From CAVOHU01 sp963843385 (lineage in GTDB: Bacteria > Acidobacteriota > Vicinamibacteria > Vicinamibacterales > JAKQTR01), in contig CAWJJY010000007.1 of assembly GCA_963843385.1 (NCBI GenBank), positions 682,001 to 746,000 of the forward strand: DNA of 64,000 nucleotides, in the 5' to 3' direction. The notes below the pieces were generated by a model. That model did not search any database. It saw only the letters and a program-made list of their open reading frames with translations, and was not told where the DNA came from. The stretch's first letter is position 1. Each line of letters opens with the position of its first letter. Of the stretch, positions 14,061 to 26,847 are shown in pieces. Both the position numbers and the translations under genes were made by a program.

Positions 14061-16066
14061 GCGGGCCCCACCTCCACCAGGCACTCGTAGAAGGTCGCAC
14101 CGTGATTCATGTCGGTGATGCCCTCGTCCACCAGGGCGTTGATGTCGGCATCACCGGGATGACAGCGGCCCTCGATCACGTGCACCACGCCGGGCCGAAT
14201 GCCCTGCGTGATGCGCGCGGACAGCTCGATACGTCCCCGGTCGTTCCACACGGCGACCTTCGTGCCGTCGCCGATGGCGCGTGCGCGGGCGTCGATCGGA
14301 TGGATGTCGAGCACGCCGGGCCGTTCGACCTCGCGGATCCACGCGAGATTCCCGAACTGCGAGTGAATGCGTTCCCGCGTCTTGCAGGAGAGGAGCTGCA
14401 GAGGAAAGCGCCGGGCCGCTTCCGCCGCGTGACCTTCCCCCAGCGGAACATACTCGGGAACAGGCGCGGCCGCCCATCGGGTATGTGCTTCAGCCGAGAA
14501 GAACTCGATCTTCCCCGAGGGAGTCGGGAACCGGCCGTCTGCAAATACCACGTCGCCGTGCCCGGACAAGTCGAGCGGTCCGTGCGCGAGCCGCTCGAAC
14601 GCGTCTGCGTGCCCCTCGGGGAACAGGCGGCGGAGCAGCGCCCCCCGGTCAGCAGGGAAGTAGTGCGTCTGGAAGCCGAAGCCCTCGCACATGAGGCGCC
14701 AAATCTCGCTCTCGGGCTTGACCTCGCCCGGCGGATCGAGGACCTTCGCACGCCACTGGAGATACGGGTGCCAGTAGGCTGTCACCAGGTCCTCTTCCTC
14801 GAACAGCGTCTTGGCCGGCAGCACATAATCGGCCGACGCGGACGTGTCGGTCATGAATTGATCGACCACCACGACGAGATCGAGTTTCGACAGGGCGCGG
14901 CGAAGCCGGTCGGCAGCGGGGTTCTGGCTGCCGGGGTTGCCGCGCTCAATCCAGGCTGCGCGGATTGGCGGGTCGGCCAGCGATTCCAGGTGAGTCGCCA
15001 CTTGCGACACCGGCACCGACCGCATGGATGGCGGCTTGGGCGGCAGCGGCAGCTCGCGCAGGCAGTGACTGGCGAGGTTGGCATACTGCCATCCCCCTCC
15101 TGCCATGCCCACGTTTCCGGTGAGGGCCGGCAGCAGTGCGACCGCCCGCATGGCCTGACCCGCGTGATGGTGCCGCTGCAAGCCGAAGCCGGCGATGAGC
15201 AGCGCAGGCCTGGTCCGCGCATAGCCGAGCGCCAGCTCGCAGATGGCCGCCGCAGGAACGCCGGTGATGTCAGCGACACGATCCACCGGGTAGTCAGCGA
15301 GGCGAGCCCGATAGTGTTCAAAGCCTGTCGCATGCCGGGCGAGGAATGGCGCGTCTTCGAGCCCCTCGTCGACGATGATCCGCGCCATGCCAAGCGCGAG
15401 CGCGGCATCGGTGCCCGGCCGCGGCTGCACGTGCAGGTCGGCCGCATCGGTCGAGTCGGTGCTCCGGGGATCGACGACGGCGATCCGCGCGCCGCGCTCC
15501 TGCGCGTCGAGGATCAAACGCCACTGGTGGACGTTGGTCTCGGCGGGATTGTGGCCCCAGATCAGGATGAATCTGCTCTCGCTGGTCAGCCGGGGATGGT
15601 TGTGCCGGTTGTCGCCGTAGGTGAGCCGCGTCGCTTCCAGGCCCGCTGGCCAGCACAGATCGCCGTAGGTCGTCGTGCAGCCGCCGAACTGCCGCCAGAA
15701 CGCCAACGACAAGCCGTTCAGGGCGCCGTGCGAGCCCGACCCTTCGTAGTAGAGCACCGCCGACGGACCGTGCGCGTCGCGGATTGAGGCAAGTCGCCCG
15801 CTGATGTCCGCCATCGCATCATCCCAACTCACCGGTTCGAAGCCGGATCCGCTGGGTCTTCGCTTCTGAGGCCGGAGAAGGCGGTCGGTCGCGGTGACGC
15901 GTTGAACGTAGCTGAGGCCCTTCAGGCAGACGCGTCCGCCGGTCGCCGGATTGGCAGGATCGCCCTCGATGCTGACGATGCGGCCCTGATCGACCGTGAC
16001 GAGCATCCCGCAGGTGCAATAGCAGTTGCGCGGGCAGACCGTGCGGATGGTCCGCGGTCCGTTCAT
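14057..16066 (-). CDS. Molybdopterin oxidoreductase, DMSO reductase family, catalytic subunit
   Basis: 669-aa Mo/W-bisPGD enzyme. It has an N-terminal [4Fe-4S] motif, CPRNCYCTCGM, with the fourth Cys in GRVCLKG. Cofactor-binding blocks include ILIWGHNPAETNVHQWR, VVDPRSTDSTDAADLHV, RPGTDAALALGMA and a C-terminal SQFGNLAWIREVERPGVLDIHP dinucleotide-binding domain. The metal-ligand loop reads YGDLCWPAG; by alignment with the DMSO reductase Ser loop this suggests a Cys ligand (inference). There is no Tat signal, so the active site is probably cytoplasmic despite the membrane anchor. Substrate is unknown. TAGACT at 16075-16080 lies 8 nt before the ATG. The tungstate-type transporter downstream hints that the metal may be W. 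Confidence 0.88.
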   Translation of the reverse strand: MNGPRTIRTVCPRNCYCTCGMLVTVDQGRIVSIEGDPANPATGGRVCLKGLSYVQRVTATDRLLRPQKRRPSGSGFEPVSWDDAMADISGRLASIRDAHGPSAVLYYEGSGSHGALNGLSLAFWRQFGGCTTTYGDLCWPAGLEATRLTYGDNRHNHPRLTSESRFILIWGHNPAETNVHQWRLILDAQERGARIAVVDPRSTDSTDAADLHVQPRPGTDAALALGMARIIVDEGLEDAPFLARHATGFEHYRARLADYPVDRVADITGVPAAAICELALGYARTRPALLIAGFGLQRHHHAGQAMRAVALLPALTGNVGMAGGGWQYANLASHCLRELPLPPKPPSMRSVPVSQVATHLESLADPPIRAAWIERGNPGSQNPAADRLRRALSKLDLVVVVDQFMTDTSASADYVLPAKTLFEEEDLVTAYWHPYLQWRAKVLDPPGEVKPESEIWRLMCEGFGFQTHYFPADRGALLRRLFPEGHADAFERLAHGPLDLSGHGDVVFADGRFPTPSGKIEFFSAEAHTRWAAAPVPEYVPLGEGHAAEAARRFPLQLLSCKTRERIHSQFGNLAWIREVERPGVLDIHPIDARARAIGDGTKVAVWNDRGRIELSARITQGIRPGVVHVIEGRCHPGDADINALVDEGITDMNHGATFYECLVEVGPA

Positions 16067-16212
16067 CGCCCGCCAGTCTACCGCGGTTTCAGTCGACAGC
16101 CCGTTCGATTGCTGGAAGTCCGAATGGGATCGGGATGCAGCACCCCGGAATGACGTGAGTGGACGTCGGGCGGACCGCGGAGAAGGAGATCCGGGGGCGC
16201 CCCGGCCATCTC

Positions 16213-16437
16213 TCAGGCCGCGTGCCTGTGGAGGAGCGGTTCGGGCTTCAGCTCGGCAGCCTCACACCACATGCGGTACCACTGGTCGCCTTCGAGAAAC
16301 GCCTGGGCATCTGCCCGAACCTGGCTGGGGGTGGTCGGGCCGAGCGCGTCCTCCAATGCCTGCATGATGACGGCGCGTGCAAGCGTCCGCGCTGCCACGT
16401 CGGGAATGTGCGCAAGCAGAGCGTTGCGATACGGCAT
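16213..16437 (-). CDS. Small hypothetical protein at the head of the oxidoreductase cluster
   Basis: 74-aa ORF starting ATG 16437 with a G-rich Shine-Dalgarno-like GGGGGGTG a few bases upstream. It is mainly helical with no Cys: begins MPYRNALLAHIPDVAAR and ends KPEPLLHRHAA. I recognise no family. It lies 146 nt upstream of the catalytic subunit gene on the same strand and is preceded by a perfect palindrome. A maturation chaperone is conceivable, but nothing in the sequence proves it. Confidence 0.45.
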   Translation of the reverse strand: MPYRNALLAHIPDVAARTLARAVIMQALEDALGPTTPSQVRADAQAFLEGDQWYRMWCEAAELKPEPLLHRHAA

Positions 16438-16452
16438 CGGTCACCCCCCAAC

Positions 16453-16476
16453 AGAACAGACCGGCCTGCCTGTTCT
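16453..16476. promoter_or_regulatory. Palindrome upstream of the oxidoreductase cluster
   Basis: AGAACAG (16453-16459) and CTGTTCT (16470-16476) form a perfect 7-bp inverted repeat with a 10-nt spacer, 16 bp before the small ORF's start. It could be an operator or a leader hairpin. Confidence 0.4.
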
Positions 16477-16845
16477 CTCCCCTTTATCGGCAAGCCGGGC
16501 GAACCCATGAGCGAAGAGCCCAACCGCCGGTGAGTCGAAAAGCAAGACTGATGCCTGAGAGTGGCGGCCTGGCACCGGGCGGATCGCAGCCAATCGCTCG
16601 GACCCGCAGCGAATCGCACGCGTGCACGGCTGCTTGGGCGAGCGCAGATGCCGGGTGGGCGAGACACCGGTCGGTCGTGGGTGACGGCTTCGAAAAGAGG
16701 GAGGCGTTAGCGGCCGCTCAGGGAATCCCTGCGTACACCGTGGCTCTGCGATGTTGCGGAAAACACCAGCGTGGTTCGTGAGGCGGCCGGAAACTGGCGC
16801 GCCGGCCGCCTCCGCACGAGGCTCTCGATAACTGCGAAGTTCGGA
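16477..16845. other. Intergenic stretch, no supported gene
   Basis: About 370 bp between the oxidoreductase cluster and the next minus-strand gene. I see no convincing coding frame, RNA gene or strong terminator here. Confidence 0.4.
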
Positions 16846-17577
16846 TTAGCGCTCGATCGAGTCCACCAACTTCACGTACTCGATGTGCATCAACTCGATG
16901 GCCTCGACAATTCTTGCTTCATCCTTCGACGGGATCAGAGCCAGCAGCGCGTCCACGGACCTCGAGAGCCGCTCTCGCTGGGCCGCAAACGCCGGCTTCT
17001 TTGCCTGAAGGTCCTCCGGCAGCTGGGCCTGGTTGAGCGCGTCCATGTGTGCCCTGAGTTCGGGAGCCCCGCTGGCGACCTTCGCGAGCTGCAACGGGTT
17101 CACCTGGTAGTGGTAGATGACGTAGATCGCCGCATGGACCGGTTCGAGCTCCGGAACAGGCAGGCGGATGACGCGCCCGAGCGCTTCGTACTGTGCATGG
17201 AGCGCCTCAGCGGCGATCAGGATGGCGTCGCTGCTGCCGTCCTTGACAGCGGCCCTGTAGTCGCTGACGGCCGACTGGAGGTTCGAAACACCCGCCCCCC
17301 ACTGGTTCCGTTTGTCGCGAAGCACGCCAGGAAGTTCGGCCCTCGACACGGCGGCGGCGTGCCTCTCAATTGACGGCAGCATCTTGGCCAGCGCTCTGGT
17401 GTCTCTGGCCGGGAAGGCGTCGTGCCACATCGGTCCGATGACGTCGTGCATCTTCGTATAGGCGGGTACATCAGTCCGGAGCTCGGACGGTTTCGGCTCC
17501 TGAGCCAGGACGACCTGGAACGCTGCCGAGCAGAGCAGGGCGATCGATGCCGCGAGTACGGCAGGAGACGACTTCAT
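16846..17577 (-). CDS. Secreted helical protein of unknown function
   Basis: 243 aa from ATG 17577, which has GGAGG just upstream; a longer open frame to 18369 overlaps the amidohydrolase gene on the other strand and is rejected. Residues 1-25 are a signal peptide (MKSSPAVLAASIALLCSAAF, cleavage after VLAQ). The rest is strongly helical: ALAKMLPSIERHAAAVSRA, RAAVKDGSSDAILIAAEALH, EPVHAAIYVIYHYQVNPLQ. It lacks a CxxCH motif although the helical pattern recalls cytochrome c-prime-like bundles. No family is assigned. It is divergent from the next amidohydrolase gene. Confidence 0.7.
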   Translation of the reverse strand: MKSSPAVLAASIALLCSAAFQVVLAQEPKPSELRTDVPAYTKMHDVIGPMWHDAFPARDTRALAKMLPSIERHAAAVSRAELPGVLRDKRNQWGAGVSNLQSAVSDYRAAVKDGSSDAILIAAEALHAQYEALGRVIRLPVPELEPVHAAIYVIYHYQVNPLQLAKVASGAPELRAHMDALNQAQLPEDLQAKKPAFAAQRERLSRSVDALLALIPSKDEARIVEAIELMHIEYVKLVDSIER

Positions 17578-17736
17578 GCATGACCTCCAATGAAAGGCCG
17601 GCAGACGAAGCGACGTCCGTCGGCTCGCGGCGCCGAGCAGGCCGCCTGCGGCTGGCCAGGCCGGCCGCGAGGGGCGAGTCGGGGAGACTGGGGCGCGCAC
17701 CGACCCGACAAGGGTAGCACGCTCGGGCGTCGCAGC

Positions 17737-17765
17737 TTGAGTGGAACGCCGGAATGCGCTAGAAC
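17737..17765 (+). promoter_or_regulatory. Promoter of the amidohydrolase gene
   Basis: TTGAGT (17737-17742) and TAGAAC (17760-17765) with a 17-bp spacer. The expected transcript start near 17772 leaves a leader of about 37 nt containing AAGGAGG before GTG 17809. Confidence 0.55.
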
Positions 17766-17808
17766 TACGGGGCGCCCTGGCTGCCAGAGGCTCAAGGAGG
17801 GTGATCCC

Positions 17809-19554
17809 GTGCGTGTTGCGGCTCGTTGGTTGCTGGCGTCTTGTCTCCTGCTGTCCGCGGGCTTCGGCCCGGTGCTCTCGGGGGCACCGAGCGCCCAGGC
17901 CCCGGCACGCGTCGAGCCCGCGACGCTCGTCGTTCACAATGGAACGATCTACACGGTCGAGCAGGGCCTGCCCAGGGCCCAGGCCATCGCCGCTCGTGGC
18001 GACACGATCGTCGCGGTCGGCACCGAGAGCGACATCAAGCCCTACATCGGCGCCGCCACCCAGGTGATCGATCTGCGGGGCGCCACGGCGATTCCGGGGT
18101 TCATCGACAGCCACGGCCACTTCACCGGGATCGGGCAGGCGAAGCTGTCGCTCGATCTGACCAAGGTGAAGGACTGGGACGAGATCGTCGCCATGGTCGC
18201 CGCGGCGGTGAAGAAGGCGAAGCCGGGCGAGGTGATCCTCGGCCGGGGCTGGCACCAGGAGAAATGGACAAAACCTCCACAGCCGAACCAGGAAGGGTTT
18301 CCCATCCACGATTCTCTCAGCAAGGTCTCGCCCGATAACCCTGTCATCCTGACGCACGCAAGCGGTCACGCCACCATCGGCAACGCGAAGGCGATGCAGA
18401 TGGCCGGGATCACCAGCGCCACGCCGAATCCGCCCGGGGGCGAGGTCCTGAAGGACAAGGCCGGCAATCCGATCGGCGTCTTTCGCGAGACGGCCTCAGG
18501 CCTGCTGCGCCGGGCCGACGCGATCGCCCGCGCCGCGATGACGCCCGCGCAGATCGCCGATGAGCAGCGGCGGATCGTCGAGCTGGCCGACCGGGAGTGC
18601 CTGTCGAAGGGGGTCACGACGTTCCACGACGCCGGCTCGTCGTTTGCGACGATCGACCGGTTCAAGCAGATGGCCGCCGAAGGGCGTCTCGGCATCCGCA
18701 TCTACGCGATGGTCGGCGAATCGAACAAGAGCCTCGCGTCCAGCCTGGTGAAGAACCGGGTCATCGGAGCGGCGGGCAATCACGTGACGGTACGGGCGAT
18801 CAAGGTCGTCCTCGACGGCGCGCTCGGCTCGCGCGGGGCGTGGCTCCTCGAGCCCTATGCGGATTCACCGGAGAGCACGGGACTCAACACGGTCCCGCTC
18901 GACTCGTTCCGTGAAACGGCCAGGCTGGCGATCGCGAACGACTATCAGCTGAACACCCACGCCATCGGCGATCGCGCGAACCGTGAGGTGCTGAACGTCT
19001 ACGAGGAGGCGTTCAAGGCGAACCCTGACAAGAAGGGCCTGCGGTGGCGCGACGAACACACGCAGCACCTCAACGCCGCCGATATCGCGCGCTTCGGCCA
19101 GCTGGGTGTCATCGCCTCGATGCAGGGTATCCACTGCACCTCGGACGCGCTGTTCGTGCTGGCGCGCCTCGGCCAGAAGCGGGCCGAGGAAGGCGCGTAT
19201 GTCTGGCAGAAGCTGATGAAGAGCGGCGCGCTCATCGCCAACGGCACCGACGCCCCGGTCGAGGACGTGGATCCCATCCCCAACTTCTACGCGACCGTCA
19301 CGCGCAGGCTCAAGGACGGGACGGTGTTCTTCGGCGATCAGAAGATGACACGCGAGGAGGCGCTGCGGTCCTACACGATCAACGGAGCCTTCGCGGCCTT
19401 CGAGGAGAGCGTGAAAGGCTCACTGAAGGCGGGGAAGCTCGCGGACATGACGATCCTCTCGAAAGACATCATGTCGGTGCCCGACAACGAGATTCCGACG
19501 GCGAGGGTGCTGTACACGATTGTCGGGGGCAAAGTCGTGTATACGGCGAAGTGA
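17809..19554 (+). CDS. Secreted amidohydrolase (YtcJ-like)
   Basis: 581 aa from GTG 17809, preceded by AAGGAGG. A signal peptide covers about residues 1-30 (LLASCLLLSAGFGPVLSG). It is a metal-dependent amidohydrolase of the YtcJ/Amidohydro_3 group. Metal ligands are seen in IPGFIDSHGHFTGIG (HxH), HASGHATIGNAKAM, LNTHAIGDRANREVL, RDEHTQHLN and the Asp in ANGTDAPVED. The usual C-terminal signature is present: RSYTINGAFAAFEE then SLKAGKLADMTILSKD. Both substrate and cellular role are unknown. It ends 13 bp before the metH stop, a convergent arrangement. Confidence 0.85.
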   Translation: MRVAARWLLASCLLLSAGFGPVLSGAPSAQAPARVEPATLVVHNGTIYTVEQGLPRAQAIAARGDTIVAVGTESDIKPYIGAATQVIDLRGATAIPGFIDSHGHFTGIGQAKLSLDLTKVKDWDEIVAMVAAAVKKAKPGEVILGRGWHQEKWTKPPQPNQEGFPIHDSLSKVSPDNPVILTHASGHATIGNAKAMQMAGITSATPNPPGGEVLKDKAGNPIGVFRETASGLLRRADAIARAAMTPAQIADEQRRIVELADRECLSKGVTTFHDAGSSFATIDRFKQMAAEGRLGIRIYAMVGESNKSLASSLVKNRVIGAAGNHVTVRAIKVVLDGALGSRGAWLLEPYADSPESTGLNTVPLDSFRETARLAIANDYQLNTHAIGDRANREVLNVYEEAFKANPDKKGLRWRDEHTQHLNAADIARFGQLGVIASMQGIHCTSDALFVLARLGQKRAEEGAYVWQKLMKSGALIANGTDAPVEDVDPIPNFYATVTRRLKDGTVFFGDQKMTREEALRSYTINGAFAAFEESVKGSLKAGKLADMTILSKDIMSVPDNEIPTARVLYTIVGGKVVYTAK

Positions 19555-19567
19555 CGAGCCCGAAACG

Positions 19568-23304
<3,737 letters not shown>

Positions 23305-23305
<1 letters not shown>

Positions 23306-24258
23306 CACCTCACCTCGATTCCGGGGACCCGTCCGGGCTTGCGGCCGCTGGCCACCACGACCGTGAAGGGATCCCCGGCTTTCCGTGCGCCGACCAGGAC
23401 GTGCACCTCGCGCAGCCCCGCGCGCTGGAGCAGCGCCTTGAGATCGCGATCGCTGAAGCCCAGCCAGCGATCGCCGAGGCGATCCCGCACCCACGCCTGG
23501 TCGTGCGAGCGGAGGTCGAGCAGCAGGACCCGTCCCCCGGGGCGGAGGATTCGGGCCGATTCTCTCATGGCGCGCGACGGGTCGGATGCATGATGCAGCG
23601 CTTGGGAGAGCAGCGCGACGTCGACCGCGGCGTCCTCGATCGGAAGGCGCTCGATCTCGCCTTTCTTCCACGTGATGTTCGACACCCGACGGCGCTTCGC
23701 CAGCGCCCGGGCTCGCCGGAGGACGTCGGAGGACCGATCGACTGCCACGACGCGGGACGCCCACCGGGCGGCTTCGATCGTCAGGTAGCCTTCACCGCAC
23801 CCGAGGTCGGCGACCGTCAGGGCGGGCAGCAGCTGCCCCAGCGCGCGGGCCCACGCGGCCCAGCTCCGCCCCGGCTCCAGCTGGCCGTCCTGGGCGCCGT
23901 GCCGGTCGAAGTTCTCCTTGCGCAGTCGCCGTATCTCCTGAAGCCGCGCCTCGTCGCCGCGCACCAGCGCGGTCGAGGCCGCCGCGTCCCACTGTGCCTC
24001 GAGCAGCTCGCGCAGGGGCGCCAGGGAGCCGCCAGGCTGGGCGGGCACCAGGCGGAAGTAGGTGAACCCGCCCGAGGGTTCCTCGCGCAGCAGCCCCGCG
24101 TCACGCAGCAGCCCGAGGTGGCGCGAGACGCCGGACTGCGCGATTCCCAAGATGGCCGTCAGCTCGGAGACGTTGAGAGGGTCGGTCCTCAACAGCCGCA
24201 GGATCCGGAGCCTGACCTCGTCGCCGAGCAGACGGTAGAGCGAGGCGGCCACAGTCAT
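23305..24258 (-). CDS. ArsR-family regulator fused to a SAM-dependent methyltransferase
   Basis: 317 aa. Residues 1-90 are a winged helix of the ArsR type (LYRLLGDEVRLRILRLLRT, LTAILGIAQSGVSRHLGLLR). Residues about 140-317 are a class I methyltransferase-like domain with motif I VADLGCGEGYLTIEAA, VVAVDRSSDVL, and LLSQALHHASDP. This architecture is often found next to metH or ahcY and is thought to sense SAM or SAH to regulate methionine-cycle genes; here it directly precedes metH with overlapping stop and start. ATG 24258 is chosen, preceded by -10 TAGATT (7 nt) and a palindrome in the spacer, fitting autoregulation. Confidence 0.88.
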
Positions 24259-24265
24259 ATACATA

Positions 24266-24295
24266 AATCTACATGAACTGATGTCATGTTCGCAA
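24266..24295 (-). promoter_or_regulatory. Promoter-operator of the ArsR-metH operon
   Basis: On the minus strand TTGCGA (24290-24295) and TAGATT (24266-24271) are 18 bp apart. The perfect dyad ACATGA (24271-24276) / TCATGT (24284-24289), 7-nt spacer, lies inside. This is a plausible binding site of the encoded ArsR regulator. The A/T-rich region also faces the divergent asparaginase gene. Confidence 0.55.
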
Positions 24296-24331
24296 TGCCG
24301 CGCGCCGGCGAACACACCGCCCCGGCCGATC

Positions 24332-24337
24332 TACAAT
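24332..24337 (+). promoter_or_regulatory. -10 box, leaderless start of the asparaginase gene
   Basis: TACAAT, then 6 nt, then GTG 24344 in frame with the asparaginase domain. It repeats the spacing found at other leaderless starts in this window. Confidence 0.5.
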
Positions 24338-24343
24338 GCCCGG

Positions 24344-24877
24344 GTGGCCCGACGATCCCGCCCGACCCGTCATCCTGACGCCCAGGCCATGCCCATCCGC
24401 ATCCTCGTGACCGGCGGTACCTTCGACAAGCTGTACGACGAGATCAGCGCCAAGCTCTATTTCAAGGACACCCAGGTTCCCGAGATGCTGCGCCTGGGCC
24501 GGTGCAGGCTCGACGTGTCGATTCGGACCGTGATGATGGTGGACAGCCTCGACATGACCGACGCCGACCGCGCACTCATCGTCGACACCTGCCGGCGGGC
24601 GCCCGAGTCGCGACTCGTCGTGACCCACGGCACCGACACCATGTGCGAAACGGCGCGCGTGCTGGCCGATGCCGCGACCGGCAAGACCATCGTGCTCACC
24701 GGCGCCATGGTTCCCTATGCGTTTGGCAGTTCCGACGGCATGTTCAACCTCGGCAGCGCGATGTCCTTCGTCCAGGTGCTGCCGCCGGGCGTGTATGTGG
24801 CGATGAACGGCCGCTGCTTCGCCGCGGAAGGCGTTCGGAAGAACCGGGAAACAGGGGTGTTCGAAGAAGTCACCTAG
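24344..24877 (+). CDS. Asparaginase N-terminal-domain protein
   Basis: 177 aa from GTG 24344; ATG 24389 is the alternative and gives 162 aa. It contains only the N-terminal half of the asparaginase fold: ILVTGGTFDKLYDE with the first catalytic Thr region, then VVTHGTDTMCETARVLAD with the second Thr-Asp pair, and IVLTGAMVPYAFGSSDGMFNLGSAM. The C-terminal domain of full-length L-asparaginases (about 330 aa) is missing, and the frame ends cleanly in a stop. Such short versions exist as a family of unknown substrate. It is divergent from the ArsR-metH operon. Confidence 0.75.
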   Translation: MARRSRPTRHPDAQAMPIRILVTGGTFDKLYDEISAKLYFKDTQVPEMLRLGRCRLDVSIRTVMMVDSLDMTDADRALIVDTCRRAPESRLVVTHGTDTMCETARVLADAATGKTIVLTGAMVPYAFGSSDGMFNLGSAMSFVQVLPPGVYVAMNGRCFAAEGVRKNRETGVFEEVT

Positions 24878-24892
24878 GGGGCATTCATCATC

Positions 24893-26581
24893 ATGACGAG
24901 TCGATCGATTCATCTCGCTGCCGCCATGCTCGTTGCCGGAAGCATCGTCTGCGCGCAATCGTCGCCGCAGAACACCAGGCTGACCGTCACCACGCCGGCG
25001 TTCGACGCCGCCGCGGTGCTCTCGCACGTGAAGGTGCTCGCCTCCGACGAATACGAAGGACGGGCGCCCGGAACGAAAGGCGAGGAACTGACCGTCGCCT
25101 ACATCACCGACCAGTTGAGGAAGGCGGGTGTCAAGCCCGGGATGCCGGACGGGACCTATGTTCAGAAGGTCCCGATGGTGGGAATCACTGCCGATCCGTC
25201 GGCTGCCCTGACATTCCAGAAGGGCGACGCGCTCCAGACACTGAAGTTCAAGGACGACGCGGTGGTGTGGACCAAGCGGGTGGCCGAGACCGTCAGCCTG
25301 GACAAGTCCGACATCATGTTCGTGGGCTACGGCGTCCAGGCACCGGAGTACCAGTGGGACGACTTCAAGGGTGTCGACTTGACCGGAAAGACCATGGTCG
25401 TGCTGATTGGCGACCCGCCGGTGCCGGACCCGGCCGACGCATCGAAACTCGATCCCAAGGTCTTCGGCGGACGCGCCATGACCTACTACGGGCGCTGGAC
25501 CTACAAGTTCGAGGTGGGTGCGGCGAAAAAGGCCGCAGCGGTGATCATCGTGCACGAGACGGGACCGGCTGCCTACCCGTTCTCCGTCGTGCAGGGCAAG
25601 GTGACCGAACAGTTCGACCTCGTCGCGCCCGACAAGAACATGAGCCGTTGCGCCATCGAGGGCTGGATCACGCTCGACCAGGCCCGGAAGCTCTTCTCGA
25701 TGGCCGGCCAGGACTTCGAGACGCTCAAGAAGCAGGCGTTGACCCGTGCGTTCAAGCCGGTGCCGTTCGGGGTCACGGCATCCCTCACGCTGAAAAGCAA
25801 GATCCGGACGATCGACTCACGGAACATCGTCGGCACGGTAGAGGGCAGCGATCCCACGCTGAAGAACGAATACGTGATCTTCACCTCACACTGGGATCAC
25901 TTTGGAATTGGCCCTGCGGTCAACGGCGACAGGATCTACCACGGCGCACTGGACAACGCGACCGGCATCGGCGGCCTGATTGAGCTCGGGCGCGCGTTTG
26001 CCGGGCTGCGCGTCGCGCCGAAGCGATCGATCCTGTTTCTCGCGGTCACCGCCGAGGAGCAGGGCCTGCTCGGATCAGAGTACTACGCCGTCAACCCCGT
26101 CTATCCGCTGAACCGGACGCTGGGCGCCATCAACATGGACGCGCTGAACATCTACGGCAAGACCAGCGACCTGAGCGTGGTCGGGCTCGGCAATTCGGAT
26201 CTCGATGATTACGCGCGGGACGCGGCGGCGGAGCAGCATCGGGTGCTCAGCCCCGATTCCAAGCCGGAGAACGGCGGGTACTTCCGCTCCGACCACTTCC
26301 CGTTCGCCAAGCAGGGTGTGCCGGCGATCAATGCCGGTGGGGGCGACGCCTTCCTGGGCCGGCCCGCCGGCTGGGGGCGGCAGGCGAAGGATGAATACAC
26401 CGCGTTGCACTATCACAAGCCATCGGACGTGATCCGACCCGACTGGGATCTGAGTGGCGCGATGCAGGACCTCCAGATCTACTACGTCATGGCGTATCGG
26501 TTGGCCCAGGCGAGTGCTTATCCGGAATGGAAGCCGGGCACCGAGTTCAAAGCGCGCCGCGATGCGATGATGAAGAAATAG
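24893..26581 (+). CDS. Secreted M28-family zinc aminopeptidase
   Basis: 562 aa with a signal peptide (about residues 1-22). The N-terminal region carries a PA-like insert (DIMFVGYGVQAPEYQWDDF, VVLIGDPPVPDP). The co-catalytic zinc residues of M28 peptidases are visible: TSHWDHFGIG, HGALDNATGIGGLIELGRA, AVTAEEQGLLGSEYY, and the late His/Asp region HFPFAKQGVPAINAGGG. It releases N-terminal amino acids outside the cytoplasm, in line with the several other exported peptidases in the window. It starts 15 nt after the asparaginase stop and may share its transcript. Confidence 0.88.
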   Translation: MTSRSIHLAAAMLVAGSIVCAQSSPQNTRLTVTTPAFDAAAVLSHVKVLASDEYEGRAPGTKGEELTVAYITDQLRKAGVKPGMPDGTYVQKVPMVGITADPSAALTFQKGDALQTLKFKDDAVVWTKRVAETVSLDKSDIMFVGYGVQAPEYQWDDFKGVDLTGKTMVVLIGDPPVPDPADASKLDPKVFGGRAMTYYGRWTYKFEVGAAKKAAAVIIVHETGPAAYPFSVVQGKVTEQFDLVAPDKNMSRCAIEGWITLDQARKLFSMAGQDFETLKKQALTRAFKPVPFGVTASLTLKSKIRTIDSRNIVGTVEGSDPTLKNEYVIFTSHWDHFGIGPAVNGDRIYHGALDNATGIGGLIELGRAFAGLRVAPKRSILFLAVTAEEQGLLGSEYYAVNPVYPLNRTLGAINMDALNIYGKTSDLSVVGLGNSDLDDYARDAAAEQHRVLSPDSKPENGGYFRSDHFPFAKQGVPAINAGGGDAFLGRPAGWGRQAKDEYTALHYHKPSDVIRPDWDLSGAMQDLQIYYVMAYRLAQASAYPEWKPGTEFKARRDAMMKK

Positions 26582-26654
26582 CGGCCGATGGACGTGTGCT
26601 AGCCCGGGTAATTCGCGAAGGTCCGAGTAATCCGCCCTCCGGGCTTCGACCGAC

Positions 26655-26671
26655 GGCCCGATCTTCGGGCC
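26655..26671. terminator. GC hairpin downstream of the M28 gene
   Basis: GGCCCGA (26655-26661) and TCGGGCC (26665-26671) form a perfect 7-bp stem with a 3-nt loop. There is no U-tract, so termination is only possible. Nearby, 26703-26721 reads CCCTGAGCCTGCCGAAGGG, a sequence type widely repeated between genes in bacteria. The whole 26582-26847 gap has no gene. Confidence 0.4.
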
Positions 26672-26847
26672 TTCGCTCATCCCTCGACAGTGCTCGGGAT
26701 GACCCTGAGCCTGCCGAAGGGTCGGGACTGGCCCGGGCGACGTCGTGAGCCCCTCGCGTTGCGCGGTGTCGTAAGTCGGCGGCGTGAGTAACCCGCATGC
26801 CGGTGGGGCACGATGAACTTACGCGCAGCGTTTGTGAAGAGTGCGGG

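Noticed and set aside
16484..16491. FliA-type promoter (minus-strand GCCGATAA)
   Set aside because: No TAAA-type -35 element at the right distance and no flagellar gene nearby.
17578..18369. Upstream extension of the secreted helical protein
   Set aside because: The signal peptide and ribosome site are at 17577; the extension is antisense to the amidohydrolase gene.
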